Source: Hybos culiciformis | Taxonomy: Eukaryota; Arthropoda; Insecta; Diptera; Hybotidae | Length of the DNA stretch: 64,000 bases | Direction: 5' to 3' | Assembly (NCBI GenBank): GCA_964007475.1 | Contig: OZ023273.1 | Location: 121,567,812-121,631,811, forward strand | Part shown: piece by piece, positions 1 through 10,207 of the stretch | Numbering within the stretch: the stretch's first letter is position 1 | Layout of the letters: each line of letters begins with the position of its first letter | Program-made: the position numbers and the translations under genes | The notes under the pieces: generated by a model | The model's database searches: none | Seen by the model: the letters and a program-made list of their open reading frames with translations, nothing else | Told to the model about the DNA's origin: nothing

Positions 1-3000
1 AAAAATAAATTAAAGCGGAGCCTCCGAAATATTTTTCAGCACGGGCCCCACTGAAGGTCTCGCTGGGCCTGTATATGTGTATAAACTTATCAGAAGCAAC
101 TTAAAAAAAAAAAAAACTAGCGTCACTATCTAGTCGCCGGCCGGCACCAAAAATTTTTTATATAACTTTATAATTTTATATCTATATATATTTTTTTCAT
201 TACATCATCATTCTTTTTATTAGAAAAGTATATTTTCATCTAATTCTAAATTTACTATATAGGTATAGGATCTTTTATTTTTACTTTTTAGAAATTAAGA
301 ATGAATAAAATTAACGTATCATAGATTTATTTATCTTAGCGTGATGTTTCCCAACTTACAAATAGCGAATTCTAGTATGAAATGAAAAAATATTTAATAA
401 TTCTTTATTATTCTAAACCTTTTATAACAAAGTAGATTTTTAGTAGCGTTAAGGTTAAAAGTTGAACTGATTCGGCCACAAGGCACAGTAACCTTTGTAC
501 ACTTATTATTTACTTTAAATGTCATATGTGAGTTCTCTACGTGTAAGTTTTTGTTTTTTATATTTTATTAAAATACGTTCTTAAATTTGGATGGAAGTTA
601 TACGAATGAATAATTTATTATTTTATATACATAGTTAGTATTGTATTAAGTATGTATTTATTATTTTCTTGATTTTTACTGATTTCTTCTGCATTACAAA
701 GCGCATTTCTTATATTATCTTACAGTTACTTATTTTTAATAATATTATAATTTTTCTTTTGTACTATTTTTTAAATTATTAATTTGAAAATTGTTTAGTC
801 TTAGTGAAAGCAAACGCAAATGTTTTGCTTGTCTGTCAGCCTATCAGCTACTGATCAGTTAGAGTTAAAGTTTCATTTATTTAAAAGTAATTATAAACTA
901 AAATAAAATAGATTAAATTAATTAAATATCTTTCAAAAAAATATAAAAAGCAATTTCGAAGACGATATTGAAAGTGTATCCTAAAGATTTTTAAATTAAT
1001 AATTTAGTCCCTGTCGTGCGTGACCTCACCACAGCAAGAACTTTACTTACCGAACGAACAAAAATTATGTTTAAGAATAATGTAGAAAATCTTTGAATAA
1101 TATAACTCGAAATCCTAGAAATTTACATAATATACACATAGTTTTTTTTTATCACTAGTTTGATCGAATTTATAACGAAATGTTAACTAAAATCAATAAA
1201 TATTTATGTACATAAAATTTACAACAAGATAATCAAGAATAAACTTAACTTTCAACAGAACATCAAAACTTTCAACTTTTTTATACATTATACTTTATGT
1301 ATCTAATTTCATTTCGTTGAAGAAAAAAAGTCTAAATATATAAAACAGTGTCAACAACCGCATCTAACGGCTAGCAGAAAAAGTCAAAAACTAAAAGAAT
1401 AAAGCATACACAGAAAAAAGTAGTTCTAGTTTATAATTATATACTTCAATTATAGGATAATTATTAATAATTAAGTGGACAAAATTTAGTTTAGGGTGTT
1501 CGGCTGCTCTAATATTTTCGAAAAAAAAATGTATTTGATCTATCTACAAACTAGTTAGCTCTATTTAATTGTTACAATTTAATTATTATTTGATGAGATA
1601 GATTTTAGATCTTAAACTGAAGTATTTTCTTTTACTCCAATAGTTCAGTTTAATATACGTAACGTATGCATATGCATGCATATATATCATAACATAATTG
1701 AACTAAATATTATTTCATTTTAAAGATAACTTTTGGAAAGAAAACAAACCTCATAATTGCTAATAAAAAAGCTTATAATTAAAGGATACAATTTCGAGCT
1801 GTAGAGAAGTTAAATTTGTAATTAAAATGTCACTTTATAACAATGCGTATTTCATTTGGTTTGAAAAAGATTAAGTTATGGTAATTGTTTTAATAGGACA
1901 TACTATTAATAGAGGTGTACATTGAAAAAATATCAATTAAACGGAAGCATAAAAGTTTACAGTTTGTAATTTTAAATCTATATAATGTTTTTTTATAATT
2001 AAAATAGAACTTTTTACACCTATTAAACATCTTCTTTACTGCAACAACAAGCTGAAATTCGAACTTTAAGAAAAATTCAAATTTATTAAAAAAGAATTAA
2101 ATATATCATGTATGTTAATATATTTATCTGTACATATATTTATCATGTATGTTCATATATTTATCTGTTGTAAGATTGTTAAGATTTAAAATTTCTGGTG
2201 TGGGTTATATACATAAGTAAAATAATAGGAAATTGTGTAAAACAACCTCTTAATAGAAAAACTCATGCATTAGAAGAATTCGAAGATATATTTCAATAAC
2301 AAATATGTATTTAAAAATCGTTGCATATTTATTTTCGTGAATGTTTTATCAACAATTAAATTCAAAATAATTTGTTTGCTGTACGGAACTGTATTTCAGT
2401 TTTTCTTGTTTTCAAATTTATATTAATGCGTTGTTTTTTGTGAACTTAACTTAAATCATAGATTAAGAATACAGAAAGATTTATAGTGTATATTCTTAAT
2501 CTATGCTTAAATCTTACTAAACATTGTTATTTCAATAATTTTTGAATTTCCACCAAAATTTTTTTTCTTCCGTGCTTGAATAAAATCGCTGTATACTTAT
2601 TCAATAAATATCGCTATTTGTGTCCCCGGACCATGACTTGGAATATGTTTACGCGTTTTTTGCTTACTTGAAAGAAAGCTGAGTGATTAAAATTAAAGTC
2701 AGAAAAATGTAAGGAGCCTACGTTTTCGTACATGGCTGAAATATTAAAATTACGATATGAACCTAAGATAAATTGAACATAATGTAAAAAGATTTTTTTA
2801 ATGCTTTCTTAATATCCATTTTTTCTAGTTTACGAAATCCAGAATTAAAATATTACTTCTAGTTTTTCCTTGATTTTTTTTTAAACCAAGCGAAATGCTT
2901 TTAAATTCCATATAATGATCGTTTGTAGCTGTATTTATTAAATTTAGTTCGTTATCTACCAATAACTTTTTGAACTATTTAACAAAAAAAAATATTTGAA

Positions 3001-5490
3001 ATTTATAATTTTGTATGGTTTTAATGATATTTTTGTAAATGCTAATCTTAATTAGATTATAAATAAAATGAATAAAAATGTTATAAAAAAACTCGTTTTT
3101 TTCTTCAGAATTCTATCATCATGGTGCTGGGTTGTTTTAAATGACGTTATAGCAGAATAAATTTCATAGAAATTAAATTTAAGTTTAAATGAGTAACACA
3201 TTTCGAGTTGTACATGCTATAGTTCTAAGTCTGAATAGAGTAGAATTTCAAGTGATTGATTTTTAGATAGTCTTCCATGGATAATATATAAATACATTTA
3301 AATAAATAGTTTTGGAATAATACGTGTACGCTAAAATAGATCATGGAACAAAATGACCTTAAAATTAATTTTTATACATTATTCCCACAGCATGTAAATA
3401 AAATAGAAACTTAAAAATTAATATTCATATTCACAAACTGAAGGGAAAAATTGTTCCAAAAAAGAAATGTTCAGGAACTAATTTTGAGGACGAATTGAAC
3501 AAAGTGTTTGAAATCCGCTGAACAGAAAGGTATAACGAATGACTGTTAGAATATTGAAAGTCAATTGAAATTATAAAACACCATATAACAACAGTTCTAG
3601 AATTATTATAATGTTCCATAAAATGCTGGCACCTTACTACATAAATTCTGTATATTATATTCTTTCATCGACTTTTCTTACAAATGATAAAATAATCGTA
3701 CAAACTACGTTGAATTAATTTTTTTTTTAATCTTTATTTATTCTCTAAGTATCAATATGAAAATATTTTAGTTTTAAATAATTAAGAAAGTTTTTTTATA
3801 TGCACCATAAACGAAAAAAAACTGCTACTTCTTAATTTTTGTATATTAATAAATAATATAAAATGATTAAAAAATGAATAAATCTAAAATTAATTAACCC
3901 AAATACGTTAAACATACTTTATGATAATTAAAAATATAAAAATAAAAAATTTGAAAACGGAAATAAAAATCAATAAAACATTAGGTACAATATAAACTCT
4001 AAGTTTTTTTAGAAATCAATTTTGAAAATATAATTTTTCAAACTGATCAGATTTTTCAACTAAATGTCTTTTAAGATTATTCACTGACCACTGTGAAATC
4101 TTAAATTTAAATAAATATAATTTAATAATTAAATATAATAACGAACTCAATTTCAAAAATAATTAAGGCTGCCTCTTTTATCAATCTGTAGTTACATATC
4201 TCATGATGCACCACACGTACGATGCATATGTTGGGTTTGTCATTTGGTACCTACTAAACCAACTAATCTATCAACTTAACAGCCTATAATAGAACAATGA
4301 GTACGAATTGTAGTTTTTGTTATTTTTTAACTCTAGACTGACTAATTGAGGGAGAGCGCTAAATGAAACACCTGCTTAATATTACAAATTTTTCGCTCTT
4401 CCTCTCAGACTATTAGGATTGTTTAAAAATGTAAATAATACAATAATTTCAATAACCAAATTTAAAAAAATCTACAATTGAAATATGTAATTCTTTTTTA
4501 TCATTAAATAATATGATGATTAATATGCGGAGGTGACATAATGTCGATGGATGTTATGTTCAATTTTTGTTCTAAACGGGAATTAAAATATATGCATATG
4601 AAATATAAGAATTTATAAAAAAAAAAAATTATAATGTAAAATGTATACATAAATCTTCAAAAATAGAATAAGAATACAAAATAATGTATAATCTGGAAAA
4701 CAAACTCTAAGCTTAACTTATTAGGTAGATTTAATATCTGCTGTTTTAAAATTTTTTATAAAATAATTTATATAATTAAGGCGAAACAAGCTCTTTTAAC
4801 TTTTCGGTAACCATAATTTTACGAAGGCGATTCTGTCTCAAAATTTATTGTTTCTTTTTCAATTTAAAACAAAAAAAATAAAAAATGTAATTTCCAAAAA
4901 AACTTTTAATCTGTTAAAAACTCATCGTTATAGATGAGGATAAAACAAACATAGAGAAAAAAAATTAGCTAACATTATGTACAATTGAACATACATATTT
5001 TTTTTTTAAAACAATATGGCCAAATCTCCTTTCCGAATAATCTCATCCCATAGAAATGAAGTAATGCATTTTGTGTTCGACAAGTTTTTTCTTTTTGAGT
5101 TTGGAATTAGTACATACCGATGATAAAAGTCAATTTTCCTTGCATGAGATAATTCAAAATTGAAAATGAATTATCTAATCGATAATAAAATTCTTATTTT
5201 TCGAAATTTATTCTGTATTCATTTTCTGGGTACAGAACGGATTTTTTAAAAATTATTCAGATAAGTTGCCTAGTTGATTTACAAGATCGGATCTGGTAAC
5301 ATCCCAGACTCGTTCACAAGGTCAGTTATTTTTCCTATACGTAAAAAATGGGCTATTGATACGGTTCGGAATTTCTTTTAAGATTTTATTGCGAATATTT
5401 TCTGTGCTATTACTTCGACTTGAATAAAGTGTGAAAATAAATAATACTTTGAATGAGTTTCATGCAAGTTTTAGAAAAAAATATGACACT
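1..5490. other. Gene-free A+T-rich region
   Basis: I see no supportable gene here; open frames are short and of A+T-rich chance composition. Three small things stand out. Bases about 10-150 are much richer in G+C than the rest and may be the tail of a mobile element cut by the window edge, but I do not recognise it. A 27-bp unit is repeated at 2104-2130 and 2141-2167. A hairpin with 15-bp arms (CATAGATTAAGAATA and its complement) lies at 2457-2505. Unannotated non-coding exons of a distant gene cannot be excluded. Confidence 0.6.
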
Positions 5491-5496
5491 ATCTCA

Positions 5497-6006
5497 CAGG
5501 GCTGCGGAGTCGGAGTCGGAGTCGTGGAGTCGGAGTCGGAGTCGGTAGTAATTTTTGCTTGTTAAGAGTCGGAGTCGGAGTCGACAAAATAAAGCCGACT
5601 CCGACTCCGACTCCCAAAACTATTAAATTTAGTATACTCGACCAAAACTTAATAAATTAAATTAAATTTTTTTTATTTTTATAATTAAATTTAACAAAGC
5701 AACAACCAAATGTCTGGCACATAAATCCAATAAAAACATATTATCACGATTTTTGGCTTACTGGAAAAATTACGGGAAATACCATTTTATGTTCATATTA
5801 AAATTTATAACAATTTCGGGAAATACTATTTTTTATAATTGCTGGTGCGGGTACAGAAAGTATAGTATATTGGTAACAGACAGAGAGTCAAAGTAGTCAA
5901 AGTAGGAGTCGGAGTCGGAGTCGGAGTCGGAGTCGCCAAAGAAAAAAATGAAGAGTCGGAGTCGGAGTTGGAGTCGGTAATTTTGTAGACCGACTCCACA
6001 GCCCTG
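5497..6006. mobile_element. Non-autonomous hAT-type element with GGAGTC hexamer arrays
   Basis: The element begins CAGGGCTG and ends CAGCCCTG. It is flanked by a perfect 8-bp direct repeat, CTATCTCA, at 5489-5496 and 6007-6014, which is the hallmark of hAT transposition. It is 510 bp long and encodes no transposase. The subterminal regions carry arrays of the hexamer GGAGTC, facing inward on the left (5505-5582), inverted at 5595-5613, and again direct at 5908-5975. In hAT elements subterminal repeats usually bind transposase; that role is inferred here. Confidence 0.9.
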
Positions 6007-6062
6007 CTATCTCACATCATTTAAGAAAGCTTTCCAAAAAAGAAAATAGAAGATTTGGCGTA

Positions 6063-6417
6063 ACTGCAGTTTACGTGACCCACTCAGAATCGGCTGAAAC
6101 TTGGAGGGGGGGTAGAGGCGGTGCCCAAACTTCCAAAACTGAAATCAGTTCTTGGGGCAAAGGCCCCGTTTTGGAGATACGGCCCCCCAAAGTTTTCATA
6201 CATTTTGTATGGGAAATTTTTTTTTTTTGCCCGATTGGCCCAATTTTTAGGAAAAGGATAAAGGGGGTGCCCCAAAACAAGAGGGGGGGTGGGGGGCCGT
6301 ATCTCCAAAACGGGGCCTTTGCCCCAAGAACTGATTTCAGTTTTGGAAGTTTGGGCACCGCCTCTACCCCCCCTCCAAGTTTCAGCCAATTCTGAGTAAG
6401 TCACGTAAACTGCAGTT
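6063..6417. mobile_element. MITE with about 125-bp terminal inverted repeats (CTGCAG family, copy 1)
   Basis: Two long arms (about 6063-6190 and 6290-6417) are near-perfect reverse complements, starting ACTGCAGTTTACG at the left end. A short spacer separates them. TA flanks both ends (6061-6062 and 6418-6419), allowing one base of slippage, so a Tc1/mariner-like or similar target is plausible. The open frames on both strands of this segment are nearly the same peptide because of the palindrome and are not genes. Related sequences lie at 8355-8656 and 28690-28805. Confidence 0.8.
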
Positions 6418-6419
6418 TA

Positions 6420-7183
6420 GCCGAAGATTTATGCTGCCTTTGAAAATTTCAGAGCTTCTTTTGATCCTGTTAACAGAAACCTACTTTTTTATAAGCTTTC
6501 GTTGTTTTGTTAGGTCAGGTGTATCGTCAAAAGTACTAGCAGTGTTTATGGGGTGTGTATCTGTGTATGGGGTGGTGAATTCGGATTGGTTTCTTACCAA
6601 GTCGACGTTAAACAAAGATATGTTCTCAATGTTCTATTATTCGAGCTGTTATACGTTGATAATCTAGTTCTAGACTCATGATAGACTGGATGCAATGCAA
6701 CTAATGATAAATAGACTGTTTGCCAACCACAATTTAATTAACAACAACTACATTAGAGACAACTTTGCTATGAGGTCTCATTGTTTTCTTATAACCTATT
6801 TCCATTAGTGCAATATTTGTGGGATATTCAGTTTTCCGGAATATTTCAGGTAAATTCCCATATAAAAATAAATTCCGGTATTTCTATTTCCCTTTTTCAT
6901 ATTTCACTTAAGTTAGGGTTCGGATTCCAAATTTATAAAAAAAAGTACATTTTAGGTGCTTTTTTAAATTATTTTTTGGTTGGTCAGAAATTTTTTTGTC
7001 AAAGTGACAAAAAAATAAATAAAAAAACGTAAATAAATTTTTTTTTATATAAAAAAATTATAAAAAAAAAATATTATTCAGTTTATTTATTTTTCAAATT
7101 TCAATACATTCCACTTCGTATTCCACTTAATCTATGTTAACGGAATAAGAGAACTTTCATTACAATATTTCATAATTGAACTT
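6420..7183. other. Intergenic stretch with a decayed MITE
   Basis: No gene is supported. From about 6790 to 7160 there are scattered blocks (TTTTCCGGAATATTTCAGG, GTCAGAAATTTTT, ATTCCACTT) that resemble the interior of the element at 7184-7610. This is probably an old, eroded copy. The open frame at 6431-6667 has no recognisable features. Confidence 0.4.
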
Positions 7184-7610
7184 ATACCTTGTTCGCATTA
7201 TAATTTGAATTCCACTTATATTCCGGAAAACAAATTGCCGTTCGCATTACAAAATTTGATGAGAACTGGAATTTGATGGTGTGAAAAAAAAAATTGAGAA
7301 AGAGAAAAAAATTTTGAGAAAAAAATTTGAAAATTTTGTCTTTTTATCTCGCTTGTTATCAATTTTATTTTGTTTTTTTTTTTCATTTTGACTCGAATTT
7401 GACAAAAAAATTGTTGGCAACTATAACAAAATTTCAAAAAATGAGTGAAAATAACTAGAAATGTAGAATTCTAACCCTGACAAACTAGAATATGAAAGTG
7501 GAATATACATATTCCGGAATATTTTTTTATATGAAAAATCCAGTTCATATTCCTGAAATATTCCGGATAACAGTATATTCCACTAATATTCTCCTAATGC
7601 GAACACCATA
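7184..7610. mobile_element. MITE of the CCTTGTTCGCA family, copy A
   Basis: The left end reads ATACCTTGTTCGCATTA and the right end, read as complement, ATATGGTGTTCGCATTA. The TIRs thus share TTCGCATTA and are flanked by TA/ATA. The interior contains TTCCGGAATAT motifs near both ends. An inverted copy of the same element lies at 62984-63404, so the two copies define its boundaries independently. No coding capacity is seen. Confidence 0.8.
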
Positions 7611-7855
7611 TTAGATAATTTTATTGAAAGTAGATTGTCAACGGAGCTGAAGGTTTATTTATTTACCAAGCTCTTAATTATGTTAAATGTCAATTATATT
7701 TATAATTGGGCATTGTATGGTTAAAACGAGTGGAAAAAGAAGGCTCAAGAAATAGAGATTTTCGACCCAATCATTCTAATTGCAGAATGAAGATAAACGT
7801 TACCTGCTAACACAATCCACATCTGCAAAATAACACTATGGATCAAATATATACA
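7611..7855. other. Unremarkable spacer
   Basis: A 245-bp A+T-rich spacer between the MITE on the left and the fold-back element on the right. I see no gene or clear repeat in it. Confidence 0.5.
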
Positions 7856-8354
7856 AAAAAATATTCCCCTACATTATTTTTCATCAGAAATAATTGAAAA
7901 TAGAAAAATGTAGGCGCCGTGACATTTGTCCGCGGGACATTTGTCCGCGATGAAATTTGTATGGAAAACTTCGCGGACAAATGTCATTTTGCAAAATGTC
8001 ATTTGTCCGCGATTGTAAAATGACATTTGTCCGCCGCGGACAAATGTCCCAAAATTAGCGGACAAATGACATTTTGCAAAATGACATTTGTCCGCGATTG
8101 AATTTTCTAACTTTAGCGGACAAATGTCATTTTGCAAAATGTCATTTGTCCGCGATTGATTTTTCGAATTTTTAGCGGACAAATGTCATTTTGCAAAATG
8201 TCATTTGTCCGCTATTGAAATTTTTAATTTTTAGCGGACAAATGTCATTTTGCAAAATGTCATTTGTCCGCGATTGATTTTTCAGTTTTTTTAGCGGACA
8301 AATGTCATTTTGCAAAATGTCATTTGTCCGCGATTGATTTTTCAATTTTGGAGA

Positions 8355-8656
8355 TACTGCAGATTCCGTGAACCACTCAGAATCGTCTGAAGCTTGGAAA
8401 AGGGAAGAGGGGTAGAGTCCCCCCAAATTGTTCATACATTTTGTATATGCAATTTTTTTTTTTTGCCCGATTTGCCCCTTAAATAGAGGGGGGTGGGGGG
8501 CGGCGGGCGGGCGGGTGGACTGGTGGTTGGTCAGTGGGATTTGCGGCTGACGCCGTAAATCCCACTGACCAACCACCAGTCCACCCGCCCGCCCGCCGCC
8601 CCCCACCCCCTCTCTCGTTGTGCCGATTCTGATTGGTCCACGTCATCTGCACTTTA
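8355..8656. mobile_element. CTGCAG-family MITE (copy 2) nested in the fold-back element
   Basis: The left end (TACTGCAGATTCCGTGAACC) and the right end (complement GTGCAGATGACGTGGACC) match the arms of the element at 6063-6417. Shared internal blocks include CACTCAGAATCGTCTGAAGC and the TTTTTTTTGCCCGAT spacer. It sits in the middle of one 60-bp unit of the surrounding array, so it inserted later. Its centre has been replaced by the GC-rich palindrome described separately. Confidence 0.75.
8490..8610. repeat. GC-rich near-perfect palindrome
   Basis: Two arms of about 55 bp (from TGGGGGGCGGCGGGCGGGCG to its complement) meet at a loop around 8548-8552. The segment is far richer in G+C than anything around it. 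Folded as single strand it would form one long hairpin. Confidence 0.85.
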
Positions 8657-9146
8657 GCCTAAAATTTTTAGCGGACATATGTCATTTTCCAAAATGTCAT
8701 TTGTCCGGGATTGCTTTTTTTAATTTTTAGCGGACAAATGTCATTTTTCAAAATGTCATTTGTCCGCGATTGATTTTTTAAATTTTTAGCGGACAAATGT
8801 CATTTTGCAAAATGTCATTTGTCCGCGATTGATTTTTCATATTTTTAGCGGACAAATGTCATTTTGCAAAATGTCATTTGTCCGCGATTAATTTTTATCG
8901 CGGACAAATGACATTTTGGAAAATGTCATTTGTCCGCGGCGGACAAAAGACATTTTGTCATTTTTATGTCCGCGATACAAAAACAAATCGCGGACAAATG
9001 TCCCGCGGACAAATGTCCAACCCCCAAAAATGTATCATGCTGCCATGTATTTTTACCAAAATGATAGGTATAAAAATACATGGCGGATATTATTCAGTTT
9101 TTTATTTTCAATTATTTCTGATGAAAAAATAATGTAGGAAAATATC

Positions 9147-9313
9147 TTTATGTATATAATTGCTGCATAATGATATTCCGCAGTGTAAAATTTAAATTTA
9201 TTAATAATAATAAAACAACTGTATCGGTATAAGTATTTGCCGCAGGAGGCGCTATTGGGAAATTAAATAATAGTGAATTTTTAAATTGGTTGTATATTTT
9301 TATAATTTTCCAT
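9147..9313. other. Short A+T-rich spacer
   Basis: No gene or repeat is visible; the right end supplies the target site of the hAT-type element that follows. Confidence 0.5.
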
Positions 9314-10037
9314 CAGGGCTGCCAGATTGAGGAATTTTTTCCCCAAACTGAGGAAATTTTTAATTTCGTGGGAAAAAAAAAAGTGAAAAACTATTTACAA
9401 CATATAATACCTTGTTCGCACTTCAATATTTTTCCGGATATTTCGATTTTACCGGAAACTTTGTAGATATTATCATACAAAAACTTTTTCCGGATATTTT
9501 AATTTCTAGTTATTTTTCCACTTAGCTAGTTCCTTTTAGCTACTTTTTGATATATTTGGTACGGTTGGCACCGTTTATTTTGTGTCAAAATATCAAAAAA
9601 AGTGAAATTTAATTCTAAAATTATTTATGAACTTCAGATTTTTGAAAATTCATAACAAAAAAAATAAATTTACTTAAATTTTTTCTAGAACCGTCAAAAT
9701 GTTTCCACTTCTAAAGTGCGAACGGTAGTTTCAGAAAGTGGAAATTTCCACTTATTTATCCGGATAAATGTTGAAGTGCGAACAAGGTATAAGTACTGCA
9801 TAAAATCTGAACACATTAAAAATTTGAGGAAATCTTGCAAAAATAAGCTGTTTTTGGGGAAAAACTGAAGTGAGTAAAACCGTTATACAATTTTTTTTTT
9901 TCTAATTTAGGGTAAAAAAAAATTTAGTACACAAAAATATAAAAAAAAATTTGAGGAATTTTTTTAAAAAAGTGTCTATTTTGGGGAAATTTCTTGAAAA
10001 TTTGAGGAAATTTCATTCATTCCATCTGGCAGCCCTG
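9314..10037. mobile_element. Non-autonomous hAT-type element CAGGGCTGCCAGAT
   Basis: Ends are CAGGGCTGCCAGAT and its complement ATCTGGCAGCCCTG. A perfect 8-bp target duplication, TTTTCCAT, occurs at 9306-9313 and 10038-10045. The 724-bp body has repeated TTGAGGAAAT / TTTGGGGAAA motifs near both ends but no transposase. A second MITE (9407-9790) is nested inside. The right end lies only about 170 bp upstream of the DDX42 start codon. Confidence 0.9.
9407..9790. mobile_element. MITE of the CCTTGTTCGCA family, nested copy
   Basis: TIRs ATACCTTGTTCGCACTTCAA and its complement bound a 384-bp segment flanked by TA. The TIR core matches the elements at 7184-7610 and 62984-63404, but the interior differs (TTTTTCCGGATAT instead of TTCCGGAATAT), so this is a subfamily. 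It lies wholly inside the hAT-type element at 9314-10037. Confidence 0.8.
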
Positions 10038-10207
10038 TTTTCCATTATTAGCATCTGACACCGTTGTTGCAATAAATTTAATATTATTTGTAAATTATTA
10101 AATTTTTATAATTTCTTCAATTTTTTTTTTTAATTTCAAATATACCTATAATATTGAAATTGAAAATTAAAATAATATTTAAAAAAAAAAAACTAAATTA
10201 TAATAAT

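Larger units (their letters stand above)
7856..9146. mobile_element. Fold-back element built of about 60-bp palindromic units
   Basis: Terminal inverted repeats of about 45 bp (left CCTACATTATTTTTCATCAG at about 7868, right its complement ending near 9136) enclose roughly eleven copies of a 60-bp unit. Each unit contains the palindrome GCGGACAAATGTCATTTTGC plus its complement, followed by an A+T-rich linker (GATTGATTTTTCAATTTTTA). The array runs from about 7930 to 9020. It is interrupted by an unrelated MITE at 8355-8656. The architecture is that of fold-back (FB-like) elements. No ORF is credible; all frames simply read the repeat. Confidence 0.8.

Noticed and set aside
3431..3619. 62-codon minus-strand frame in the gene-free left part
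   Set aside because: Chance-length frame in A+T-rich sequence with no recognisable feature.
6071..6404. Three overlapping open frames of 95-106 codons on both strands
   Set aside because: They read the two arms of a palindromic MITE and give nearly the same peptide from each strand; no coding signal.
8172..8606. 144-codon frame rich in RTNDILQNDICP
   Set aside because: Translation of the repeated 60-bp unit and of the GC-rich palindrome; not a gene.
7930..9020. Regularly spaced 38-bp palindromic repeats resembling a CRISPR array
   Set aside because: The 'spacers' are all versions of the same A+T-rich linker, the outer ends are inverted repeats, no cas gene exists, and the surrounding genes are insect. 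It is a fold-back element.
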